Shown here: positions 1 to 8,936 of the stretch, piece after piece
Layout of the letters: each line of letters begins with the position of its first letter
Position numbering within the stretch: position 1 is the first letter of the stretch
NCBI GenBank assembly: GCA_022771805.1
Contig: JALELM010000003.1
Location: forward strand, 62,001 to 126,000
Reading direction: 5' to 3'
DNA from: Veillonellaceae bacterium
GTDB lineage: Bacteria; Bacillota; Negativicutes; Veillonellales; Negativicoccaceae
DNA length: 64,000 nt
Translations under genes and position numbers: made by a program
Notes under the pieces: generated by a model
What the model was told of the DNA's origin: nothing
Database searches by the model: none
Seen by the model: only the letters and a program-made list of their open reading frames with translations

Positions 1-250
1 TGTCGTCTTTCGTATAGTGAATGCCGCCCGTCAGCGTGGCCGTACCGTCCGCAAAGGAATACTCTCCCGTTGCCCCGGTCAGTGTCGCGCCGTCGCGCGT
101 GATGACTACATCCCCCGTCGCCTGCGCGACATCGCTGTCGCCGTTATATACCAGACTGTCCGCGGTGATGGTCAACTCAGCCGCCCATACTGTGCCGCTG
201 AAGCAGATACCCAACGCCAGCGCCGTCATGATCCGATATCCAGCCTTCAT
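1..250 (-). CDS. lptA: LPS transport periplasmic protein LptA/OstA family (N-terminal part, cut by window edge)
   Basis: Only the first 83 or so codons are in the window. The protein begins MKAGYRIMTALALG with a hydrophobic stretch ending in VWA-A, a typical signal peptide with cleavage near residue 23. It continues with OstA-type beta-repeat sequence (LTITADSLVYNGDSDVAQA). LptA-family proteins form the periplasmic bridge that carries LPS to the outer membrane. Its ATG overlaps the TGA of lptC in an ATGA junction, so the two are translationally coupled at the distal end of the LPS operon. LptC and LptA share the OstA fold; position right after lptC supports LptA. Domain length cannot be judged. 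Confidence 0.8.
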   Translation of the reverse strand, partial: MKAGYRIMTALALGICFSGTVWAAELTITADSLVYNGDSDVAQATGDVVITRDGATLTGATGEYSFADGTATLTGGIHYTKDD

Positions 251-786
251 TCCGTTCGGCCTCCTTTATGTAACTCGACATTTCCCGTCAGACGTACTTC
301 CCGCAAGATCCGATCCGCTTCCAGCCGATCGCCGCACAGTTGCATATCGCCTTTTTCCATTACTACACCGCCGTCCGCGGTCAGTGTATCCGTATTGCCG
401 TCGTACTGCAAGTTGGTGAGGTGCAAGTAGGCATTGTCCTCGCTGCGTGCATCCACCGTTCCGCTCAATTCGATGCGCTTGCGGCTGTTGTCCACCACGC
501 CCTCCGACGCTTTCACGTGCACCTGGTGCGCCCCCTTGGCAAAGAGCAAGTCCACATCGTGTGCATACAGGATGCGGGTTTTCGTGTCCATCTCGATCTT
601 CGCCGCACTGATGCGCCAAACGAGCTCGCCCGCTTCTTCCTGCTGGATAACCGTGCCGTTAAACGCCACCCGCGCGCCCGGTTCTTCTGCGGGCAGCGGT
701 GCCGGGGCAAACAGCGCAAAGCCCATCCCGATTGCAAAGACGAGCAGAACCACAATCAACCACAGCCAACCTTTATACCGTTTCAT
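247..786 (-). CDS. lptC: LPS export system protein LptC
   Basis: 179 aa: one N-terminal membrane anchor (about residues 7-27) followed by a periplasmic beta-rich domain. Alternating segments such as WRISAAKIEMD, VHVKASEGVVD and LHLTNLQYDG are characteristic of LptC/OstA beta-jellyroll proteins. LptC belongs to the LptBFGC inner-membrane complex and hands LPS to LptA. The length suits the family (about 180-190 aa). Its start lies inside the 3' end of the upstream acyltransferase gene (14-nt overlap), and its stop overlaps the lptA start. Confidence 0.85.
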   Translation of the reverse strand: MKRYKGWLWLIVVLLVFAIGMGFALFAPAPLPAEEPGARVAFNGTVIQQEEAGELVWRISAAKIEMDTKTRILYAHDVDLLFAKGAHQVHVKASEGVVDNSRKRIELSGTVDARSEDNAYLHLTNLQYDGNTDTLTADGGVVMEKGDMQLCGDRLEADRILREVRLTGNVELHKGGRTE

Positions 787-1702
787 GCGGGTCCTCCTCT
801 CTCTGCCAACGTACTATCTCTTCCGGCGCCGTCCACCAGCGCCGCTGAATCCATAACCACTCCGCCGGATACGAACGGATAAAATCTTCGATGATACGTG
901 TCATGACCTTCGTCGTCCGATCGAGATCGTCCCGCACTGTACCGGTGTCTTCGTAGTAAAACATCTCTCCGATACAAATCACATGGCCGTAACCGTCGTC
1001 CCGCCGGCGAATGAACAGCGGCACGATCGGTGCCTGAAAGCGCCGGGCAAATACGGCCGGCCCTTCCACCGCCGACGATACCCGATTGAGAAAAAATACC
1101 GGGACGCCGCTCTCGCCGCCGTCTTTATCCGCAAGAAAGCCGAGAATTTTCTTGCGTTTCATCGCCCGCGCCGCCGCGATAATTTCCGACCCGCCGCTGT
1201 GAAACACTTCGATCCCCGCAAGCGAGCGGAAATAGTTCAGCAGATCCGTCACCGCCTGATTCGGCTGGCGTTTGGCGATCGTCGTCGTCGGAAAGCCGTG
1301 CAGGGCAAGTCCCGCGCCGAGCCATTCCCAATTGCCGATATGCGCCGTGAGGCCGATGACGCCCGCCCCCGCCGCCAATGCTTCCCGCAGGCGTTCGGGG
1401 TGATCGATGGTAATATATTCTTCCAGATGTTCCCGCTCCGCCACGAGACGCGGCGTGTACAGGATCTCCAAGGCCATCATGCCGAGATTTTCAAAATGTG
1501 CATGCAGCACGCGCTCCGCTTCGTCCGGCTGCAGATTCAGCCCTTGCATCAGCTGTTCCAACGCACGCTTGCGCGGCTTAGTCAGGCGGTTGAATACCAG
1601 CGGGCCGAGTCGTTTGCCGAGCGCCAGCAAATGCTCGTAAGACAAGCGGCATACGCCCTCGCTCAGCATTCGCAACGCTTTGTATTGCCATGTACTTCCC
1701 AT
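773..1702 (-). CDS. lipid A biosynthesis acyltransferase, LpxL/HtrB family
   Basis: 309 aa. The lysophospholipid acyltransferase signature H-x4-E is present as HIGNWE (His121, Glu126), followed by a KRQPN segment and a GFLADKDGGESGVPVFF block typical of LpxL/LpxM enzymes. These add secondary acyl chains to Kdo2-lipid A at the inner membrane. There is a weak hydrophobic N-terminus. A GGGGGC ribosome site precedes the ATG. It lies 31 nt after kdsC and overlaps lptC, matching its role after Kdo transfer. Whether it acts as LpxL or LpxM cannot be told from sequence, so no symbol is given. Confidence 0.87.
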   Translation of the reverse strand: MGSTWQYKALRMLSEGVCRLSYEHLLALGKRLGPLVFNRLTKPRKRALEQLMQGLNLQPDEAERVLHAHFENLGMMALEILYTPRLVAEREHLEEYITIDHPERLREALAAGAGVIGLTAHIGNWEWLGAGLALHGFPTTTIAKRQPNQAVTDLLNYFRSLAGIEVFHSGGSEIIAAARAMKRKKILGFLADKDGGESGVPVFFLNRVSSAVEGPAVFARRFQAPIVPLFIRRRDDGYGHVICIGEMFYYEDTGTVRDDLDRTTKVMTRIIEDFIRSYPAEWLWIQRRWWTAPEEIVRWQREEDPHETV

Positions 1703-1733
1703 CGGTCCGCCCCCTTTTTATCGCCCTGTGTCA

Positions 1734-2258
1734 TCATCCCTGCGGGTTGCGGAATACTTCCTGCAACTCATCCCAAACGCCCTGCCGGCAAAGGATATAT
1801 TCCAACCATTCCCGGACGGCGCCCCGGCCGCCTTCTTTCGTCGCGACGAAATCCGCCAGTTCCCGCACTTCCGCCGTGCCGTCCGCGGGTGCGGCGGCCA
1901 TGCCGACCCGGGCGAGCACGCCGAGATCGTTCGAGTCGTCGCCCATGAATCCCGCTTCCTCCCAAGTACAGCCGAATTCTTCCAGAATCTGCGCCATGGC
2001 CGTCACCTTATCGGCGGCCCCCTGCGCGCAAAAGTCCATTTGCAATTCCTCGCTGCGCCGCTGCGTGATCGGCGACTTCCGCCCGGTAATAATGCCGACC
2101 TTCAGTCCTGCGCGCCGGGCGAGCACGATGCCCATCCCGTCCCGCGCATGAAATGCTTTCAGCCGCTCACCTTCCGGGCCGATGAAAAGATGCCCCGTCG
2201 TCAATGTGCCGTCCACATCCAACGCGATGAGCCGCAGCCGCTGAGCCGGATCCTTCAT
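1734..2258 (-). CDS. kdsC: 3-deoxy-D-manno-octulosonate-8-phosphate phosphatase KdsC
   Basis: 174 aa HAD-family phosphatase of the small KdsC/YrbI type. Motif I is ALDVDGTLTTG near residue 12, the second motif is IITGRKS, and the C-terminal acidic motif is GFMGDDSNDLGVL. KdsC removes phosphate from Kdo-8-P to give Kdo. No cap domain is inserted, as expected. The ATG overlaps the kdsD stop by 4 nt (ATGA), placing it inside the contiguous Kdo block kdsB-kdsA-kdsD-kdsC. Confidence 0.93.
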   Translation of the reverse strand: MKDPAQRLRLIALDVDGTLTTGHLFIGPEGERLKAFHARDGMGIVLARRAGLKVGIITGRKSPITQRRSEELQMDFCAQGAADKVTAMAQILEEFGCTWEEAGFMGDDSNDLGVLARVGMAAAPADGTAEVRELADFVATKEGGRGAVREWLEYILCRQGVWDELQEVFRNPQG

Positions 2259-3226
2259 ACGACACCTCGCCGAAGCAGATCCGTAATATGCAGCATACCG
2301 ACAGCACGCCCCGCTTCGTCCACCACGGGCAATACCGTGACCGGTCTCGGTTCATGTTCCTGCATCAGGCGCAAGGCTTCCGCCGCCAGACGTTCCGCGG
2401 TAATCACCTGCGGGTTTTCTGTCATCATCTCGCCGACCGGCAAGCGCAAAAATCCCTCGCCCCGCTTCAGGCCGCGCCGAATATCACCGTCCGTCACGAG
2501 CCCCTTCAGTGTGCCGTCCGCCGCCACCACATTGGCTGCGCCGAGCCCTTTCTCCGTCATCACGAACAGAGCATCCGCCACCGGGCGATCCGCCATGATG
2601 ACGGGATTGTCCTCCGCACCGTGCATGACGTCGCCCACCGTCAGCAACAGACGACGGCCGAGCGCACCGCCCGGATGGAATATGGCAAAACGATCCGCAG
2701 TAAAGCGGGCATGTTCCATCAGCGCTACCGCCAGCGCATCGCCCAGAGCCAACGCCACGGTCGTGCTCGTCGTCGGTGCCAGTCCCAGCGGACAGGCTTC
2801 TTTTTCCACCGTCACATCTAGGACGAGATCGGCATTGTGCGCCAGTGTCGAGTCCGTATTGCCGACGACGGCGATAATCTTGGCGCCGATCCGGCGCAGC
2901 GACGGCAAAATCGCCACGATTTCTCCGGTTTCGCCGCTGTTGGAAAACGCCAGCACCACGTCCTGCTCCGTCACCATGCCGAGATCGCCGTGAATGCCTT
3001 CCGCCGGATGCAGGAAGAAGGACGGCGTACCCGTGCTGGCCATCGTCGCGGAAATCTTGCGGGCAATGTGCCCCGATTTCCCCATGCCGGTCAGGACAGC
3101 TCTGCCCGGAGCGGCATGAATCATCGCCACGGCCTGCTCGACACTTGCATCCAGACGTTCCGCCAAGGCCGAAATGCCTTCCGCTTCCGTTCGCAATACA
3201 CTTTGCATGGTCGTCAAAACGCTCAT
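2255..3226 (-). CDS. kdsD: D-arabinose 5-phosphate isomerase (KdsD/KpsF/GutQ family)
   Basis: 323 aa: an SIS sugar-isomerase domain (about 30-170, with GMGKSGHIARK and SNSGETGEIVA) followed by two CBS domains (about 205-320, ending MLHITDLLRRG). The architecture matches arabinose-5-phosphate isomerase, which converts ribulose-5-P to A5P, the entry step of Kdo synthesis. It sits between kdsA and kdsC with ATGA-type overlaps on both sides. This context points to the LPS enzyme rather than the GutQ paralogue. Confidence 0.93.
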   Translation of the reverse strand: MSVLTTMQSVLRTEAEGISALAERLDASVEQAVAMIHAAPGRAVLTGMGKSGHIARKISATMASTGTPSFFLHPAEGIHGDLGMVTEQDVVLAFSNSGETGEIVAILPSLRRIGAKIIAVVGNTDSTLAHNADLVLDVTVEKEACPLGLAPTTSTTVALALGDALAVALMEHARFTADRFAIFHPGGALGRRLLLTVGDVMHGAEDNPVIMADRPVADALFVMTEKGLGAANVVAADGTLKGLVTDGDIRRGLKRGEGFLRLPVGEMMTENPQVITAERLAAEALRLMQEHEPRPVTVLPVVDEAGRAVGMLHITDLLRRGVV

Positions 3227-4050
3227 TTTCCCTCGCCTTTCGTTACTACCGCATGAATCGCTTTCAAGTCGCGCAGCAGCGCTTCCAAGTCACGCAGGTA
3301 CAGCATATTCGGCCCGTCGGAAAGTGCTTCTTCCGGATTGTCATGAACTTCCATGAAAAACCCGTCCGCCCCGGCCGCCGCGGCCGCCTTTGCCAGGTAC
3401 GGCACGAACTCGCGTTGCCCTGAGGAATGCGTACCGGCTCCGCCCGGCAACTGCACACTGTGTGTCGCATCGAAAATAACGGGATAGCCCCATTCCCGCA
3501 TAATCGGGAACCCGCGCATATCCACCACGAGATTATGATAACCGAACGAAGCGCCGCGCTCCGTCAGGCAGACATTTTCATTGCCGGCCTCCCGCATCTT
3601 TTGCAGGACATTGTACATATCTTCCGGTGCCAGGAACTGCCCCTTCTTCACATTGACCGGCTTGCCCGTCTTCGCCGCACCGTAGACCAAATCCGTCTGC
3701 CGGCACAAAAAGGCGGGAATCTGCAGCATATCCAACACTTCCGCCGCCGGTTCCAGCTGCTCGACCGAGTGAACGTCGGAAAGTACCGGTACGCCCAGCT
3801 CCGCTTTGATTTCCTTCAAAATCCGCAGGCCTTCCGTCAACCCCGGACCGCGGAACGAAGAATAGGACGAACGATTCGCCTTGTCAAAGGAAGCTTTGAA
3901 GACATAGGGAATGTCCAATTTGCGGCAAATATCGCGTGCCGTGCGCCCGATCGCCAACGTGCGATCGTAATCTTCTATCACACAGGGGCCGGCGATCAAA
4001 AAGATGCTGTCCCCCGTAAACTGCAAGTTACCGACTTGTATCGTTTTCAT
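3223..4050 (-). CDS. kdsA: 3-deoxy-8-phosphooctulonate synthase KdsA
   Basis: 275 aa when started at MKTIQVGN, chosen because GGAGG lies 8 nt upstream; in-frame codons further upstream lie in kdsB and are not needed. Diagnostic segments are LIAGPCVIED, FKASFDKANRSS and a FDATHSVQLPGG block. KdsA condenses A5P with phosphoenolpyruvate to Kdo-8-P. The metal-type marker Cys of class II enzymes is not assigned here. The start overlaps the kdsB end by 23 nt and the stop overlaps the kdsD start. Confidence 0.95.
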   Translation of the reverse strand: MKTIQVGNLQFTGDSIFLIAGPCVIEDYDRTLAIGRTARDICRKLDIPYVFKASFDKANRSSYSSFRGPGLTEGLRILKEIKAELGVPVLSDVHSVEQLEPAAEVLDMLQIPAFLCRQTDLVYGAAKTGKPVNVKKGQFLAPEDMYNVLQKMREAGNENVCLTERGASFGYHNLVVDMRGFPIMREWGYPVIFDATHSVQLPGGAGTHSSGQREFVPYLAKAAAAAGADGFFMEVHDNPEEALSDGPNMLYLRDLEALLRDLKAIHAVVTKGEGK

Positions 4051-4780
4051 CCGCTGTACCTCCCTCGAAATACGCCCGTACCCGCTCCACATCCGCCGGC
4101 GTATCAATGCCGATACTCTCTTTCTCCGTCTCGATCACGCCGATGCGATAGCCGTGCTCCAGCGCCCGCAGCTGCTCGAGAGACTCCGCCTGCTCGAGCG
4201 GTGTCGGCGGCAAGGCGGCAAAGGTGCAGAGAAAATCACGCCGATAGGCATACATGCCCAAGTGTTTGCGCGGCAACACTACGCCCGTTTCCCGCGGATA
4301 CGGCAACAGCGAGCGGGAAAAATATAATGCCTCGCCCGCCAAGTTGCAGACGACTTTCACCGCATTCGGATTGTCGAAATCCGCCTCGGCCAACGGTGCC
4401 GAGACCGTCGCCATCGCCCAGTCGGGATGCGCCGCCAGCGAACTTGCCAGGCGGTCGATCAGACTCGGCTCGATGCAGGGCTCATCTCCCTGCACATTTA
4501 CAATAATTTCAAATTCCGGAAACTGCGCCGCCACTTCCGCCAGACGATCCGTCCCTGTCCGATGTGTCGCCGCCGTCATGACGGCATGCGCGCCGAAACC
4601 TTCCGCTGCGCGCAGGATCCGTTCGTCATCGGTGGCAATGATGACCGCCGTCGGCATGGTCGCCCGGCTTGCCCGTTCGTATACTCGCGCAATCAGGCTG
4701 CGCCCGCCGAGATCAATCAGCGGTTTTCCCGGCAGGCGTGTCGATCCGTACCTGGCGGGGATGATGCAGGCGATATTCAT
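4028..4780 (-). CDS. kdsB: 3-deoxy-manno-octulosonate cytidylyltransferase KdsB (CMP-Kdo synthetase)
   Basis: 250 aa from MNIACIIPARYGSTRLPGKPL, the nucleotide-binding signature of CMP-Kdo synthetases; NVQGDEPCIEP is a second family motif. It activates Kdo as CMP-Kdo for WaaA. The first 68 nt lie inside the 3' end of lpxK in another frame. An in-frame ATG seven codons upstream is possible, but the conserved N-terminus fits position 4780. Confidence 0.95.
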   Translation of the reverse strand: MNIACIIPARYGSTRLPGKPLIDLGGRSLIARVYERASRATMPTAVIIATDDERILRAAEGFGAHAVMTAATHRTGTDRLAEVAAQFPEFEIIVNVQGDEPCIEPSLIDRLASSLAAHPDWAMATVSAPLAEADFDNPNAVKVVCNLAGEALYFSRSLLPYPRETGVVLPRKHLGMYAYRRDFLCTFAALPPTPLEQAESLEQLRALEHGYRIGVIETEKESIGIDTPADVERVRAYFEGGTADENDTSR

Positions 4781-5894
4781 CGCGAAGCCCCCATTCGTCA
4801 TTTACATAATCCCAAAATTCCTCGGCGCCGCTGCGGATATGAAAATCCAATACCTGAACATAGATATCCGCGGCTTCCTCCGTCACGAATTCGGTAATCT
4901 TCACCGCATCTTTTTCGGAGACGACGATCGCTTCCGCGCCGCAATCCCGCATGATTTTTCGCGCCGCCGCCAAGTCCGTCGCCGTATACAGATGATGGTC
5001 GGGCAGGCGAATTTCTTCGACCGGATTCAACCCCGCCGCCCGCACCGTCGTCGCAAACGATTCCGGATTCCCCAACGCGCAGAGCGTCACCACGCGCTGC
5101 GGCGGACGCAGAGTAAAGCGTTTTTTATTGCGCCACGCATCCCAGGACAAGACCGGGCCGGGCCGATGTTCCGTCAGCAGCACCGGCACATGCACCCGAT
5201 AACTCTGCAAAACGGCCAGGATATCATCCAGCATTTGCTGCGAAACGGATTCCGTCTTCGTCACAACGAACACATCCGCCCGCTCCAGATGATCCAGCGG
5301 CTCGCGCAGCAACCCCCGCGGCAGCACATAGCCGTTGCTGAACGGATTCGTGGCATCGATCAGCACGATGTCGATGTCGCGGCGCAGCTTCCAGTGCTGA
5401 AAGCCGTCGTCGAGCAAAAATACTTGCGGCGCATACTTTTCTTCGACTTCCCGACCGATCCGGCTCCGCCGTTTACCGACCGCCACGATCGCCCCGGGCA
5501 GACTTTGCGCCAACAGGAAGGGCTCGTCTCCCGCTTCCGCCGCGGACAGGAGCAGCCGCTTGCCGTCGGAGACGATGCCGCCCTCTTTCTCCCGCATACC
5601 GCGGTAACCGCGACTGAGGATGGCCACCTTCACGCCGCGCTCCTGCAGTACCGTCGCCAAGTAGCGCACAAACGGGGTTTTCCCCGTACCGCCGGCCGTG
5701 ATATTGCCGACGCTCAAGGTAAACCCTTCCAGTTTGTGACGTTTCATATGCCCCGTTTCATAAAAGGAGCCGGCCATATTCAGGAGAAACGAATATGTTT
5801 TTTCTACCGGAGCCAACAGCGTCAGCAACGTCCGCTCCGCAAATGATTTTTTCCCGGGCTTGAACAGATCACGTGCCCATGCTTCCCAGTTCAT
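4713..5894 (-). CDS. lpxK: tetraacyldisaccharide 4'-kinase LpxK
   Basis: 393 aa starting MNWEAWARDLF, with AGGGAG 7 nt upstream inside the 3' end of waaA. A P-loop AGGTGKT (about residues 67-73) is preceded by LSVGNIT, and downstream blocks SRGYRG and LLDDGFQH are LpxK hallmarks. It phosphorylates the lipid A precursor at the 4' position on the inner membrane face. One N-terminal amphipathic segment replaces a full membrane anchor. The C-terminal 20-odd residues overlap kdsB and are probably unconserved. Confidence 0.94.
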   Translation of the reverse strand: MNWEAWARDLFKPGKKSFAERTLLTLLAPVEKTYSFLLNMAGSFYETGHMKRHKLEGFTLSVGNITAGGTGKTPFVRYLATVLQERGVKVAILSRGYRGMREKEGGIVSDGKRLLLSAAEAGDEPFLLAQSLPGAIVAVGKRRSRIGREVEEKYAPQVFLLDDGFQHWKLRRDIDIVLIDATNPFSNGYVLPRGLLREPLDHLERADVFVVTKTESVSQQMLDDILAVLQSYRVHVPVLLTEHRPGPVLSWDAWRNKKRFTLRPPQRVVTLCALGNPESFATTVRAAGLNPVEEIRLPDHHLYTATDLAAARKIMRDCGAEAIVVSEKDAVKITEFVTEEAADIYVQVLDFHIRSGAEEFWDYVNDEWGLRDEYRLHHPRQVRIDTPAGKTAD

Positions 5895-5896
5895 CG

Positions 5897-7207
5897 CTAT
5901 TCTCCCTGCAAAATGACACCTTCCCGCCTTGCCATGCGGACAAATGCGTCCACATTGCGTTGCGTGGCGCCCTGATTCTCTTGGACGAGATTCCAGGCGC
6001 AACGACCCATCCGCTCCAATTCTTCGGGCTTGTCCAGCAATTCGAGCAGCGCCGGCGCAAGCTCGTTTTCCTTCACCATGCGGCAAGCCCCTTGGCTGTG
6101 CAGCAAAGCAAAAATATCCTTAAAGTTAAACATATGCGGTCCGACCAAAATCGGCTTGCCGTGAGCCGCCGGCTCAAGGATATTGTGCCCGCCGACCCGA
6201 ACAAAACTGCCGCCGACCACAACGATATCGGCCAGACTGTACACCCGTCCGAGCTCGCCGATCGTGTCCAGCACCAGCACATCCGGCGACTCATTCGCCG
6301 GCACGACGCCGTCCGTACGGCGGCGTACACAAAAGCCGTGCTTTTCCGCCAGTGCCGCCACTTGCGCGCCGCGCGGAATCTCCCGCGGAGCCAGGATGAG
6401 ATGCGCGTTCGGATATACTTCCCGCACCGCGGCGAAGGTCCGCAGGAGCAATTCATCCTCGCCGCGATGGACGCTTCCGCCGATCAAGACCGGGTGGTAG
6501 TTGCCGATCCCGAATTCTTCCCGCATCGCTTCCCGTTCCGCCGGTGTCACCTCGGCGTAGGTCTGGTCGTACTTCGTATTTCCCGTGACCTCGATCCGCC
6601 GAGGATCCGCGCCCATTTGCTCGATATAACCGGCATCCGCACGCGATTGCATGCAGAACCACTTGATTTGCTTGAGCATCCGGCGAGTGAAACTGCGAAT
6701 CAGCAGGTAGCGTTTCGCGCTGCGATCGCTGATCCGGCCGTTCACCATCATGACAAACAGCCCCCGCTTTTCCGCCAACCGCAGGAAATTCGGCCACAGT
6801 TCCGTTTCCACGAGCAGAATCGCCCGCGGCTTGACGATATCGACGATACGGGTCGTGATGACCGGCAAATCGACCGGGAAGAAAATATGCCCGTCCGCTT
6901 CGGGAATGATCCGTTGCGCCATGCGATGCCCCGTCGCCGTGACGACGGAAACGACCACCATTTCCCGCGGGTAGCGCCGTTTCAGCTCGCGCACGATGGG
7001 GCTTGCCGCCACGATTTCGCCGACGGAAGCCGCATGCACCCAGATCGCCCGACTGCCGGCAATGCTCTGCAGTGTCGGCTGCGGCATCACGCCGGCGCTT
7101 TGCTGCAGGCGATCATAGAAGCCCTCTTCGGTCAACAGGCGATAGGCCAACACGGGCACCAGCGCCAGCCAGTAAAGCACCAGGCAAATGTTATAAAACC
7201 AGTACAT
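5897..7207 (-). CDS. waaA: 3-deoxy-D-manno-octulosonic acid transferase WaaA (KdtA)
   Basis: 436 aa: an N-terminal membrane anchor (YNICLVLYWLALVPVLAY), a GT-N domain with WVHAASVGEI, the TELWPNF motif and RISDRS, then a C-terminal GT-B half with GGSFVRVGGHNILEPA. WaaA transfers Kdo from CMP-Kdo to lipid IVA. The gene is separated by one base from msbA and by two from lpxK, so it is a central member of the operon. How many Kdo residues it adds cannot be read from sequence. Confidence 0.95.
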   Translation of the reverse strand: MYWFYNICLVLYWLALVPVLAYRLLTEEGFYDRLQQSAGVMPQPTLQSIAGSRAIWVHAASVGEIVAASPIVRELKRRYPREMVVVSVVTATGHRMAQRIIPEADGHIFFPVDLPVITTRIVDIVKPRAILLVETELWPNFLRLAEKRGLFVMMVNGRISDRSAKRYLLIRSFTRRMLKQIKWFCMQSRADAGYIEQMGADPRRIEVTGNTKYDQTYAEVTPAEREAMREEFGIGNYHPVLIGGSVHRGEDELLLRTFAAVREVYPNAHLILAPREIPRGAQVAALAEKHGFCVRRRTDGVVPANESPDVLVLDTIGELGRVYSLADIVVVGGSFVRVGGHNILEPAAHGKPILVGPHMFNFKDIFALLHSQGACRMVKENELAPALLELLDKPEELERMGRCAWNLVQENQGATQRNVDAFVRMARREGVILQGE

Positions 7208-7208
7208 G

Positions 7209-8936
7209 CTACTCCTTTTCCCACTCTTTCATGGTATATAAACTGTAGTACATACCGCGTGCCGCCATCAACGTGTCATGTGTCCCCTGTTCTACCACGC
7301 GCCCCCGATCAATGACCAGGATCCGATCGGCGTTGCGAATGGTCGAAAGCCGATGCGCGATAACAAATGCCGTCCGTCCCTGCAGCAAACGCTCGAATGC
7401 ATCCTGTACCAGGCGTTCGCTTTCCGCATCCAGGGCGGATGTCGCTTCATCCAAGATCAGAATCCGCGGGTCTTTCAAAATCGCCCGCGCAATGGCGATG
7501 CGTTGCCGCTGACCGCCCGAGAGCACGATCCCGCGATCACCGATCGGCGTCTGCAGACCCTGCGGCATGCGCGAGACGAATTCTTCCGCATGAGCGGCCC
7601 GCATCGCGGCGCGAATTTCTTCTGCCGTCGCCTCCAGCCGACCGTAACGGATATTGTCTTCGATCGTCGTGTTAAATAAAGCCGTGTCCTGCGGCACCAA
7701 CCCGATTTGCTCGCGCAACGATGCCAACGTCAGATCGCGCACATCGTGGCCGTCTATCGTAATACTCCCTGCCGTCACATCGTAAAACCGCGGCACGAGA
7801 TTCGCGACCGTCGTCTTGCCCGCGCCGCTCGGCCCGACCAATGCAACCGTTTGCCCCGGCTCGACCGAAAAACTGAGCCCGCGGAGGACTTCCTTGCCCT
7901 CCTCATAGGAAAAATACACATCATCGAAAACGACTTTGCCCCGCATCGGCACGAGGTCGTATGCATTCTCTTTTTCCCGGATCTCCGGCACTTCATCCAA
8001 AATCTCAAAGACCCGCTCACCGGCCGCCAGCGAACGCTGAATGCCGCCGTAGAGGGAACTGATCCGCCGGACGGGATTCGCCAGATTGATCGCATAGATC
8101 AGAAACGCGATCAATTCCCCGGCGGTCAACTGTCCTTCGATGACACTCCAGCCGCCGTACCAAATGATGGCCGTTACGGCGATCGCCGCCAAAAACTCGA
8201 TCAGCGGCGACAGCTGGCTTTCCTGTTGCGCCGCCTTCATCGCCGCCCGAAAGGCGTTTTCGTTGATCGTTCGAAAGCGTTCGATCTCATAGGCTTCACG
8301 GAAAAAGGATTTCACCACGCGAATGCCGCTGACGGATTCCTGCAGATGCGATGTCACATCGGCGATCCGTTCCTGTACCGTCCGGCCGCTTTTCTTCAAT
8401 TTGCGACCGAAGAAACGGATCGTAAACGAGACCAGCGGCACGATAACCAGACAAAGCAGTGTCAGTTTCCAATGCAGAAAGAGCATCCCGAGGAGCGAGC
8501 CGATCAGGATGACGCTTTCCTTGACAATATTGACGAAATTATCGACAATCGCCGTTTGCAACGCGCCGATATCATTCGTCAGACGACTCATGATCGAGCC
8601 TGTCTTGCGCGTGTCGAAATAGCGCAGCGACAAGTGCTGCAGGCGGCGGTACACTTCATTGCGGATATCGATCACCACGCGGTTACCGATATAGCTCATC
8701 AGGTAGCTTTGGCCGAAGCTGAATACGCCGCGCAGGAAAAACAGCACCAAAATACTGAGTGCGATCAGGTTCAACGCAAACAGATTTTTCGCCGCAAGCA
8801 CATCGTCAATGATATTGCGAATGATCCACGGCACGGCAAGCGTCGTCACCGCCCCCAGCACCATGCAGGCGATGGCGGCAAGTCCCCGTTGCCGGTACGG
8901 TCGGATATATGCTAACAAGCGCACGTAATCACCCAT
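7209..8936 (-). CDS. msbA: lipid A export ATP-binding/permease protein MsbA
   Basis: 575 aa half-transporter. It has six transmembrane helices in the first ~310 residues, then one ABC ATPase with Walker A VGPSGAGKTT, signature LSGGQRQR, Walker B ILILDEATSALD and an H-loop in VIAHRLST. MsbA flips core-lipid A across the inner membrane. The ATG at 8936 has a strong GGAAGGAG site 6 nt upstream; a longer in-frame reading to 8963 has no such support. Context in the lipid A operon favours MsbA over a drug exporter. Confidence 0.92.
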   Translation of the reverse strand: MGDYVRLLAYIRPYRQRGLAAIACMVLGAVTTLAVPWIIRNIIDDVLAAKNLFALNLIALSILVLFFLRGVFSFGQSYLMSYIGNRVVIDIRNEVYRRLQHLSLRYFDTRKTGSIMSRLTNDIGALQTAIVDNFVNIVKESVILIGSLLGMLFLHWKLTLLCLVIVPLVSFTIRFFGRKLKKSGRTVQERIADVTSHLQESVSGIRVVKSFFREAYEIERFRTINENAFRAAMKAAQQESQLSPLIEFLAAIAVTAIIWYGGWSVIEGQLTAGELIAFLIYAINLANPVRRISSLYGGIQRSLAAGERVFEILDEVPEIREKENAYDLVPMRGKVVFDDVYFSYEEGKEVLRGLSFSVEPGQTVALVGPSGAGKTTVANLVPRFYDVTAGSITIDGHDVRDLTLASLREQIGLVPQDTALFNTTIEDNIRYGRLEATAEEIRAAMRAAHAEEFVSRMPQGLQTPIGDRGIVLSGGQRQRIAIARAILKDPRILILDEATSALDAESERLVQDAFERLLQGRTAFVIAHRLSTIRNADRILVIDRGRVVEQGTHDTLMAARGMYYSLYTMKEWEKE

